Below are positions 1-6,172 of a stretch of DNA of 9,511 bases, piece after piece. Origin of the DNA: Actinomycetota bacterium (GTDB lineage: Bacteria > Actinomycetota > Acidimicrobiia > Acidimicrobiales > Acidimicrobiaceae); contig DAHVOF010000040.1 of the NCBI GenBank assembly GCA_027318945.1, positions 1-9,511 of the forward strand. The letters run 5' to 3'. A program made the position numbers and the translations under genes. How positions within the stretch are numbered: position 1 is the stretch's first letter; the number at the start of each line of letters is the position of its first letter. Below the pieces are notes generated by a model. The model saw only the letters and a list, made by a program, of their open reading frames with translations. It was not told where the DNA came from and ran no database searches.

Positions 1-509
1 GCCAGGCCGAACTGCGGATTGAAGATCCAGATCCAGATGATCGAGGTCGCGACAACCGGAGTTACGTGAGGAAGAAATACAGCAGCGCGCCAAACGCCAC
101 CCCTTCTTGCGGTAACTGCCTCTTTCAGCACGAGAGCGATCCCGAGTGCCAGGAATACAGTCGCCGGAATCATCACTACTGTGTAATAGGCACTCGTCTC
201 GATCGACCGCCAAAAAAGGGGCTGCTGCACAAGCGTGCGAAAGTTCGCCAACCCCACAAACTTCGTTGCCGAAGACAGCACTCCCCAGTGGAAAAATGAA
301 ATGAAAACCAGATAAGCTGCCGGCAGGTAGAAGAACAGGGCGAATACAGCGACTGCGGGAAGCAGGAGGCCGTAGGCGGCCAGCCGGTTCTTGACCTGCC
401 TCGACCTGTCGCGAAAAGACGGCCTCGGCGCGGCCTTTATGGACGCGGGGCCATGCCCATTCACACGAGCGGCAGTGCGGTCGCCAAGAAGAACATCCGA
501 TATCGTCAT
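1..509 (-). CDS. Sugar ABC transporter permease, MalF/UgpA type (partial, C-terminus beyond window)
   Basis: Inner-membrane permease subunit of a carbohydrate-uptake (CUT1-type) ABC importer; it would form the channel with a second permease and be powered by the ATPase encoded just upstream. The frame stays open to base 1, so only 169 residues are visible. After a charged, probably cytoplasmic N-terminus of about 42 residues comes a first membrane segment (about 44-69), the family-typical FVGLANF motif (84-90), a second membrane segment (about 107-128) and a third beginning AAVFLPHVTPVVATSIIW (142-159), a stretch typical of MalF/UgpA proteins. The EAA loop that contacts the ATPase lies off-window. 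I chose the ATG at 509, with GAGG about 11 nt upstream. A TTG at 554 is possible but has a weaker site. It begins 73 bp after the ATPase stop, so the two are probably co-transcribed. The sugar cannot be told from this part. Confidence 0.92.
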   Translation of the reverse strand, partial: MTISDVLLGDRTAARVNGHGPASIKAAPRPSFRDRSRQVKNRLAAYGLLLPAVAVFALFFYLPAAYLVFISFFHWGVLSSATKFVGLANFRTLVQQPLFWRSIETSAYYTVVMIPATVFLALGIALVLKEAVTARRGGVWRAAVFLPHVTPVVATSIIWIWIFNPQFGL

Positions 510-582
510 CGCGCCGCGTACCTCGAGTAACTCGATCCGCCATCGGAATTGCAATCGTCCGCAGAGAGACGCGCAAGGTCAG

Positions 583-1734
583 TCATGCTCTTACCGCCGC
601 TCCATCACGGCCAAGCTTCAAATTACTTATGCGCCTCCCACCGTCGGCTGAGAAAAGGTGCACATGCTCCGCGGGGGATGCCAGCTCAAGACGGTCACCT
701 CTGCGACATGGAAACCTCGCGTCGAATTGCACCACGGCCGCATGCGTCCCGCCGTCTGCAAGGACGCCGTAAGCAAGCTGGCGACTTCCAAGGTGTTCAA
801 CCATTTCAACACGGAAATCTACGAGTACGCCAGGATCTTGCACAGCCCCGAAGGGTTCAAGATGCTCAGGACGCACCCCCACCGTCACAGTGCCGGAAAC
901 TCTGCATAGCACATCGGCTAGCTCGCCGACAAGTGCGACCGAGCCTCCCGTGCCAATCCCGCCACCGCCCAGGCTCGAAAATGGCAGCGTCCAGAGGTTC
1001 ATGCCGGGCGTGCCAATGAAATGCGCCACAAAGGAATCTGCCGGGATGTCGTAGATCTCTTTGGGCGTGCCAACCTGGAGAACTCTGCCGCCGTTCATTA
1101 CCACCACCCTGTCCGCGAGAGTCAGCGCCTCCACTTGGTCGTGTGTGACGAATATCGTGGTGATAGCGAGCCGCTCGTGCAGCCTCGCCAGCTCCATGCG
1201 CACCTTCTCGCGCAGGTTGGCATCCAGATTTGACAGCGGCTCGTCCATAAGAAATACCGAAGGCTGACGAATCAGAGCGCGCCCGAGAGCCACCCTTTGT
1301 CGCTGTCCGCCCGAAAGCTGCTTGGGCCTATGGTTCAACAGGTGCTCGATGTCCAACAGCTTGGAGATCTGCTCTACCTTGCGCCTCACTCCCTGTTTCG
1401 CCTCAGACCTCGAGCCATTCCTTTTTGCAGACTCGAGCCCAAAAGAGAGGTTCTTCTCTACGGTCATGTGCGGATAGAGCGCATAATTTTGAAAGACCAT
1501 GCCGACGTTTCGCCGGTCGGGAGGCTCGGAATTCATGACGTTGCCGTCAAACATCAACTGGCCGCCATCGATCTGCTCCAAACCGGCGATCATGCGCAAC
1601 ACCGTAGTTTTGCCACACCCCGAGGGACCCAGAAGAACGATGAACTCGCCATCCCTGATCTCCAGATCAACCTCGTCAACCACCGTGTTGGCGCCGAACC
1701 GCTTAGTCAGGCCCACCGTCTTGATGTTTGCCAC
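583..1734 (-). CDS. Carbohydrate ABC transporter ATP-binding protein, MalK/UgpC family
   Basis: ATPase that drives sugar import together with the permease that follows. From the chosen start (383 residues) it shows Walker A GPSGCGKTT (36-44), the Q-loop glutamine (82, in VFQNYALYPHMTV), signature LSGGQRQRVALGRAL (140-154), Walker B VFLMDEPLSNLD (160-171) and the H-loop histidine (198, in FVTHDQVEAL). The C-terminal 150 residues form the MalK-type regulatory/TOBE region, including VGVRPEHLEPF (285-295). All catalytic motifs and the length fit the MsmK/UgpC subfamily. An in-frame GTG at 1746 would add four residues, but the GTG at 1734 has GGGAG five bases upstream and gives the usual N-terminus MANIKTVGLTKRFG, so I prefer it. 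Placing the ATPase first, before the permeases, is a less common order for CUT1 operons, where the binding protein often leads. No binding protein is in the window; it may lie beyond base 1. Confidence 0.95.
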   Translation of the reverse strand: MANIKTVGLTKRFGANTVVDEVDLEIRDGEFIVLLGPSGCGKTTVLRMIAGLEQIDGGQLMFDGNVMNSEPPDRRNVGMVFQNYALYPHMTVEKNLSFGLESAKRNGSRSEAKQGVRRKVEQISKLLDIEHLLNHRPKQLSGGQRQRVALGRALIRQPSVFLMDEPLSNLDANLREKVRMELARLHERLAITTIFVTHDQVEALTLADRVVVMNGGRVLQVGTPKEIYDIPADSFVAHFIGTPGMNLWTLPFSSLGGGGIGTGGSVALVGELADVLCRVSGTVTVGVRPEHLEPFGAVQDPGVLVDFRVEMVEHLGSRQLAYGVLADGGTHAAVVQFDARFPCRRGDRLELASPAEHVHLFSADGGRRISNLKLGRDGAAVRA

Positions 1735-1787
1735 GATTACTCCCACACTTCCAGATTCACGTCTATGAATTGAAAGTAACGGGCTGG

Positions 1788-1816
1788 GTTAACGAGCCTC
1801 TTAAGGGTCCGTTAAC
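1788..1816. promoter_or_regulatory. Inverted repeat GTTAACG-N15-CGTTAAC, candidate operator of the ABC operon
   Basis: Perfect 7-bp inverted arms (1788-1794 and 1810-1816), each containing the palindrome GTTAAC, about two helical turns apart. A third palindromic hexamer, CTTAAG (1800-1805), sits near the centre. It lies 54 bp upstream of the chosen ATPase start. Sugar ABC operons in actinomycetes are often controlled by LacI-type repressors that bind such dyads, but this is not a known consensus I recognise. No convincing -35/-10 pair was found beside it. Confidence 0.35.
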
Positions 1817-1850
1817 TTATGGACAACTCTTTGCCAACCTTTAGAGAACA

Positions 1851-1874
1851 TTTTCTGAGGATTTATTCAGAAAA
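1851..1874. promoter_or_regulatory. Inverted repeat TTTTCTGA-N8-TCAGAAAA
   Basis: Perfect 8-bp arms with an 8-nt spacer, in the 253-bp gap between the cysteine-rich gene (stop at 1988) and the ATPase gene. It is AT-rich with only two G/C bases per arm, so it would be a poor hairpin terminator. A regulator-binding dyad is an equally good reading. The rest of 1735-1987 shows nothing else I can support. Confidence 0.3.
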
Positions 1875-1987
1875 ACCCACAGGCACGAACAGCTCTCCCG
1901 GTGCAAGCGAGAAAGCCCATCGAAAGGCGTCCAGTCTGCGCGCGAGCCGCAACGGTAAGCTCATGGCAGCATTCGCCTAGAGTTCGG

Positions 1988-2332
1988 TCAATCGTCATTG
2001 CCGATGCTGCAGCCAGACCGATGACCGTCGGAAATTATCGCGCCGCACTCCTCACAGACCAGGTGTGCCCAACAGGCAGCGTCGCCTCCCGGTTCGAATG
2101 GGCCGCCATCCTCCGCCTCGGTCTTATCATCCAGGTCTGTCTCGTTCAAACTGGCATCTGAGCGGAACGGATCACCCGAGCATCCTTCTTTATCCGCGCC
2201 GTGCCCGGTAGCCTCGGCATCTAGGACCTTACTTATCTCCGGATATGCGTCTTTCAAACAGCACGGGCAAGATGCATGCCAGCGACGCATGCCATCATCT
2301 ATCGTCACTTGGTCTTCTGAAAGAGTGCTCAA
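1988..2332 (-). CDS. Small cysteine-rich acidic protein of unknown function
   Basis: I do not recognise the family. The 114-residue product has a cysteine cluster WHASCPCCLKDAYPE near the N-terminus, a strongly acidic low-complexity middle (many D and E), and a C-terminal CEECGAIISDGHRSGCS motif (C-x2-C-x11-C with a histidine), which looks like a small zinc-ribbon or other metal-binding knuckle. I chose the TTG at 2332 because AAGGGGGA lies nine bases upstream. The frame is open back to a TTG at 2500, with an ATG at 2446 lacking a good ribosome-binding site, and an internal ATG at 2290. The extra N-terminal 56 residues of the longest form look less protein-like. The conserved-looking ends suggest a real gene, but with no relatives recognised the call rests on composition and motifs. 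Its neighbours give no functional clue. Confidence 0.5.
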   Translation of the reverse strand: MSTLSEDQVTIDDGMRRWHASCPCCLKDAYPEISKVLDAEATGHGADKEGCSGDPFRSDASLNETDLDDKTEAEDGGPFEPGGDAACWAHLVCEECGAIISDGHRSGCSIGNDD

Positions 2333-2500
2333 CTGTACGGTCCCCCTTCGCAGATCTTGATCATTCGCCTCGCTCTGCCCCGACTTAGCTTCCTGGGCCC
2401 GAAATGCTCCCGGCCAATTCAGGCGAGGGGTCGGACCGGCTTGCATCACATCGCGGCAACGATACTTTCCGGTTCTTCGAATTATTCTCAGATCCTTCAA

Positions 2501-2520
2501 TTTCTAGTATATAGTAGAAA
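2501..2520. promoter_or_regulatory. Near-perfect palindrome overlapping a -10-like TATACT
   Basis: TTTCTA and TAGAAA arms flank G-TATATA-G, so 18 of 20 bases are symmetric. On the minus strand it contains TATACT (2511-2506), one base from the -10 consensus and directed toward the cysteine-rich gene. No good -35 lies at the correct distance. An operator overlapping a -10 is one reading; chance AT-rich symmetry is the other. Confidence 0.3.
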
Positions 2521-2635
2521 AAACTCTAAAGGTCTGGCCGATTGCCTTACATACCGGGCGTTCGGGACCTGCGACACCGGTTGCCCCACAACCATCCGCA
2601 ATTGCCGAAAATGGCAGCCCTTCCCAGCAGACCAT
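2504..2635 (-). CDS. Possible 43-residue small protein
   Basis: An ATG at 2635 is preceded by GAAGGG with an 8-base spacer, the best ribosome-binding site in this stretch. The frame runs 43 codons to TAG at 2506-2504. The product starts MVCWEGLPFSAIADGCG and has three cysteines at residues 3, 16 and 29, exactly 13 apart, with no obvious membrane segment or signal peptide. The stop is four bases from the TTG (2500) of the longest form of the downstream cysteine-rich frame, so coupling is conceivable. The last codons run through the palindrome at 2501-2520, which sits awkwardly with that site being a promoter. I recognise no family; this may be a chance ORF. Confidence 0.22.
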   Translation of the reverse strand: MVCWEGLPFSAIADGCGATGVAGPERPVCKAIGQTFRVFSTIY

Positions 2636-2829
2636 GATGGGAGCCCTTCGATGCGGTGCGTATCTTTCGAAAGCTGAAATCAGCCGCCCACGAGCGCGCT
2701 CAAGTCTTTTCTTTGCATCAATTCCCTGCGAATTCTCGGTTCGCGCGAGGTTTCCCCTTGGCCCACAACCGGGATCGGTCGTGAGCTAGCAGGGCTCGGC
2801 AACAAGCACAGCTTGGCGCGCCTGTGCGG
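2636..2829. other. Intergenic stretch downstream of the adaptor gene
   Basis: No gene seen. Just after the adaptor stop there is a 6-bp inverted repeat, GCACAG (2806-2811) and CTGTGC (2822-2827), with a 10-base loop and no T-run. It might be a weak transcription stop for the adaptor mRNA. A second short GC dyad near 2669-2684 is not convincing. Confidence 0.4.
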
Positions 2830-4581
2830 TTAGCGCTTTGGTTTTACCCTGGCTAGCGGTGAGATCTTCGGCCCCGGTGGCACGCCGGCCTGTCCCAGCG
2901 CCTTCCGGGCCTTAAACAAGTTTGCGAACGAAGGCAACGGCTTGTTCAGATTGGCCAGAATCACGGTCGAGCCTTGCTGAAGCCCCGAGGAGATCTGCGT
3001 ATAGACCCCGCTCGAAAGACCCAACTTCACACTTTTGTTGACTGATCGCCCACCTTCTAGAAGTTTGACATAGCTATGCCTGCCATTTGTGTGCACGCAC
3101 GACGTGGGAACCAGAAGGACATTGCTCCGATGGGCAATGGTGATAGCTACGTTCGCCGAGATCCCGGCGTAAAGCGATAGACGGGGGCGGTCAAGAAGCA
3201 CGGTTACCGGGAACGACGGAACTCCCTTCGTCGTCGGCGCCATGGGGGTTATCTGCTCAACGGTCCCGCCAAGTGGAGCGGTGTCGCCAACGGGGGTGAC
3301 TTCAACTCGCTGGCCCAGCCGGATCTGATTTATCAAACTGTCGCTCACCAAGACATCAGCTTCGAACTGACCCGAGCGCTCGATGACTATGTCACCTGCC
3401 GTCGATGCAAACAGGTACATATCCTCTCCAAGAAAGATATTTACCTCGCCAACCGTCCCGGAGGTGGGAGCGACGATCTGAGAGTGGGAAAGCATCTCCT
3501 GAGCCACCGCCAGAGCATGTTTTGCGGCTGAAATAGCCCTCTGATCTGCCGCTATCACTAGCGCCGACGCTGGCTGCTGTATTACCGAGACAGCACCCTC
3601 GGCATCGGACAATCTCTGCTGCGCTGCCGTCACCGCCTGGGAGGCAGCGTCCAGCTGCGAAGTATTGTTGGCATTTATCTGAGATAGCTGGCTCTCGCTT
3701 TTCGAAACGGCGGCAAGATCCGCAACCACCGTATCGGCGCTAGCGATCGATAAGTTTGCGCGTTTGATGGCTTGGTTGTCCTGTCCGATCCATTGCTGCG
3801 CCAGAGAGGAGCAGGCTTGGCTCGTACAACTGGCATTCATCGAATTCGCAATATCCAGGGCCGATTGATCGGCCGAGATGTAGCCCTGATCGGTCGATAT
3901 GAGGCTCTGGCTTGCGGCAATTCCGTAATCAATTGCCACAGGTTCGGCTGGCACAGGCACGGACATCGACGCCGTAGCCGGCGCCGCCATAACCTGAGCT
4001 ATCGCAAAGCGCTGCTGCGCCACAAGGAGAGAGGACTGGTCGATTGCGAGCGCGACTTGCGCTTGGTTCACGGCCGTAGTGCCTATAGTAAGGGCTACGT
4101 TGTTCGAGGCCACCGTCGTAGAAAGATCCTGCCGCACAGCGGCTAGATGGTCCTGGGCAACGGCGACGGCAGCCTGAGCAGATTGCAAAGCCCGGGGAGT
4201 CGTGCCAGCCAAGTCCGCCGCGAGATTCGCCTGATCTAAGAGTAGGAGATCCTGGGCCTGGTGCAACCTGGCTTTTGCAGGCGCGAGGTGCAACTGTGCA
4301 AGTACCTCTCCAGCTCGCACTCGTTGACCAGGTTGGACATTGATTGCACTGACCATGCCTGGCGCGCCAAAGCTCAAAGCAGTCTCCGTAACCGGCTGTA
4401 TGGTTCCCGAGGTTGCTATGGTTTGAGTGATATTTCCCCTTTGCGCGACGGCAGTCACGTACTTGCTCTGCGAACTAGGCGCGGTGCTTGCAGTGATCGC
4501 TGAAGCGATACCGACCGGCGCAGCAACCAGGGACGCCATGGTAATCAAGGCCACCTTGTTTTTACGCTTCATTCTCCCCAA
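2830..4581 (-). CDS. HlyD/MacA-type membrane-fusion (adaptor) protein
   Basis: Adaptor subunit of an envelope export system. From the chosen start (583 residues): basic MKRKNK then a hydrophobic segment (about 9-31), a signal anchor or signal peptide; a first lipoyl half (about 70-99, GMVSAINVQPGQRVRAGEVL); a very long Ala/Gln-rich coiled-coil region (about 103-365); a second lipoyl half (366-388, IVAPTSGTVGEVNIFLGEDM); a beta-barrel domain (about 403-485); a membrane-proximal domain (486-545); and a basic tail ending PKR. Most MacA-like adaptors are near 370-420 residues; the extra length is in the coiled coil, which holds a CysX4Cys pair (252, 257). I prefer the TTG at 4581 because GGGAG lies eight bases upstream. 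GTG 4596 and ATG 4572 are in frame. No MacB-type ATPase/permease, RND pump or outer-membrane channel lies beside it, so the partner is unknown. Confidence 0.88.
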   Translation of the reverse strand: MGRMKRKNKVALITMASLVAAPVGIASAITASTAPSSQSKYVTAVAQRGNITQTIATSGTIQPVTETALSFGAPGMVSAINVQPGQRVRAGEVLAQLHLAPAKARLHQAQDLLLLDQANLAADLAGTTPRALQSAQAAVAVAQDHLAAVRQDLSTTVASNNVALTIGTTAVNQAQVALAIDQSSLLVAQQRFAIAQVMAAPATASMSVPVPAEPVAIDYGIAASQSLISTDQGYISADQSALDIANSMNASCTSQACSSLAQQWIGQDNQAIKRANLSIASADTVVADLAAVSKSESQLSQINANNTSQLDAASQAVTAAQQRLSDAEGAVSVIQQPASALVIAADQRAISAAKHALAVAQEMLSHSQIVAPTSGTVGEVNIFLGEDMYLFASTAGDIVIERSGQFEADVLVSDSLINQIRLGQRVEVTPVGDTAPLGGTVEQITPMAPTTKGVPSFPVTVLLDRPRLSLYAGISANVAITIAHRSNVLLVPTSCVHTNGRHSYVKLLEGGRSVNKSVKLGLSSGVYTQISSGLQQGSTVILANLNKPLPSFANLFKARKALGQAGVPPGPKISPLARVKPKR

Positions 4582-4596
4582 GCAGCCGTCTCCCAC

Positions 4597-4880
4597 ATTG
4601 AAGCACGTACACCTCTAACACCGCGCAATTTTTGCAGAGGTTGTGATCAAAGATATCCAGCACTGAGAATTTACACCAGCGAAGCCTCTAGAACCTGTCA
4701 AGCAATGATAGTGACTACAACTTGACGCAGTTCCACCGATGCAAGCTATGGGCCGCAGGCGCACCGCTTCATTTGAGAACGTCAGCCTCTTACTTGCCGG
4801 ATCTAGAGATTAGCCAATCGACCGGGGAGTCACATCGCATCTTGCCTTGTCCAGACCCACGAGCCTGCGACGTTCACGCC
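4597..4880. other. Intergenic stretch upstream of the adaptor gene, with dyad GTCAAG-N18-CTTGAC
   Basis: No gene seen. Inverted arms GTCAAG (4697-4702) and CTTGAC (4721-4726) are flanked by a second pair, GAAC (4691-4694) and GTTC (4730-4733). The minus strand carries a perfect -35-like TTGACA at 4701-4696 inside this dyad, but there is no good -10 at 16-18 bases; the nearest AT-rich box is about 21 bases away. It may be the adaptor gene's control region. No clear terminator follows the FrhB-like gene. Confidence 0.3.
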
Positions 4881-6122
4881 TCAGCAGCTCACGTCGAAAT
4901 GGTAGCTCCGGAAGCTTGGTGGGGCCTTCGGCATCCGCTTGGTGCCCGAGTAGCGGCTGAGGTGCTCGCTGTAGGAAACCCAGAGCCCTCCTTGGGGGTC
5001 TATGCCCCTGGCAGAATTCCTCTCCGCCCTCTTTTTGTCCTGAACCGCGATAGCGACTATGGGAGCTAAATCTTCCATGCCACGCAAAGTCAGTCCGTCC
5101 TTGAGACTGGCAATCGCTTTTTCCCCAGCCTCGGTTCTCACCAAAAGAGTGCTGTATCCCGCATCGCTGCCCACATTGCCAACAGCAAGGTCCGCATTTA
5201 GTCCAGAGAAATCTGGGCACTCGTCACAACCGGAAAGCGCAGCCTCTGAGAACTCCTTCACCGGCCTCCTGAGAAGCTCCCTTCCGTCAGCAACTTGAGC
5301 TACCAGTTGGCCTTGGCGGATGTCTATTCTCGCGACTGAATCTGCCTCAATCCCTTGACCTGCCATAGACGACATAAGCCGGTCGGGATCGAAGGACCGC
5401 GTGCAAAATAGCGCGATCGTCAGCACCACCGCGTGCGCAGCAGTGGCGCGATACCGCCAGGGATACCTTTGAAGAGCGCGCAGCACGCTGATCTGACATG
5501 GCGTACCTACGAACGCAAGCCGCTCAACCCCCTGAGCCAAAGGCTGATTCAGCACCGAAAGGGCATGAGACTGGTGGTACACGCTGCCCGCCCCAGATCG
5601 GATCTCCTCTACGGTTGTCGCAATGAAGGAGCGACCATGGAACGCATCCTCCCTTGCGCTCATGATCGCCCCGTCTATCTCGCCGGACTCCAGGAGCGCC
5701 GCCAAGATGCCGGTCACGACTCCCCCGTCCTGAGCCAAGCCTGCCCTCGCAACGGCCTTGGCCGAATAGGAGGCCCTTACCGTTCCCAGCACCTCATCCA
5801 CGTCGTTGTCGCGTTCGAGAGGCTGCTGTCGCAGAAGATTGGACAGCCTCTCCACTCTCAGCCCCGCCATAGGGCAGTAGTCCCAGCAGGCCGAGCAGCC
5901 CGTGCACATCTTCACCAAAGTTGGTTTGCCGTCGTCGGCCACGCCTATGGATCTGGAGGGGCAGGCGGCGATGCAGCCGCCGCAGCCAACACACCTGTTG
6001 GCGTCTATCACTGCGGCCGCCGTCTTATGAAACCAGATCTTCTCCGGCAACTCAGGCATGCCGCTAAGGGATGCGATCTCATCGCGAATGTTCAATGAAG
6101 GATCGGCGTATGCAAGCGTCAT
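4881..6122 (-). CDS. FrhB/FpoF-family iron-sulfur flavoprotein (putative F420H2- or ferredoxin-dependent electron input subunit)
   Basis: Coenzyme F420 hydrogenase/dehydrogenase beta-subunit family, 413 residues. Two ferredoxin-type 4Fe-4S motifs come first: CVGCGGCIAACP (44-55) and CTGCSACWDYCP (73-84). The FrhB core follows: DGGVVTGILAALLESGEIDGA (132-152, flavin/F420 region), FVGTPCQISVLR (204-215) and CDECPDFSGLNADLAVGNVGS (299-319). Cys209, Cys240, Cys299 and Cys302 could hold a third cluster, as in FrhB. This layout matches FpoF/FqoF and the N-terminal half of the archaeal F420-dependent sulfite reductase Fsr. The start has TAAGGA four bases upstream. It follows the sulfite/nitrite reductase gene by 50 bp on the same strand, so it most likely supplies that enzyme with electrons. 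The donor is inferred: other family members use ferredoxin, and F420 binding cannot be read from motifs alone. Confidence 0.92.
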   Translation of the reverse strand: MTLAYADPSLNIRDEIASLSGMPELPEKIWFHKTAAAVIDANRCVGCGGCIAACPSRSIGVADDGKPTLVKMCTGCSACWDYCPMAGLRVERLSNLLRQQPLERDNDVDEVLGTVRASYSAKAVARAGLAQDGGVVTGILAALLESGEIDGAIMSAREDAFHGRSFIATTVEEIRSGAGSVYHQSHALSVLNQPLAQGVERLAFVGTPCQISVLRALQRYPWRYRATAAHAVVLTIALFCTRSFDPDRLMSSMAGQGIEADSVARIDIRQGQLVAQVADGRELLRRPVKEFSEAALSGCDECPDFSGLNADLAVGNVGSDAGYSTLLVRTEAGEKAIASLKDGLTLRGMEDLAPIVAIAVQDKKRAERNSARGIDPQGGLWVSYSEHLSRYSGTKRMPKAPPSFRSYHFDVSC

Positions 6123-6172
6123 GTGATCCTTACCTTTCTGTTTCCTTGTGTCTCATCTTCATTCCATCCAGC

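Noticed and set aside
549..1019. Plus-strand frames opposite the ATPase gene (also 1297-1773)
   Set aside because: They lie antisense to a gene with all ABC ATPase motifs, and their translations are Arg/His/Pro-rich without recognisable domains.
2357..2677. Plus-strand 106-codon frame
   Set aside because: No convincing ribosome-binding site or domain; its composition looks random and it overlaps the minus-strand candidates.
4696..4701. TTGACA as a confident promoter of the adaptor gene
   Set aside because: No acceptable -10 lies 16-18 bases downstream; it is noted only as a component of the dyad.
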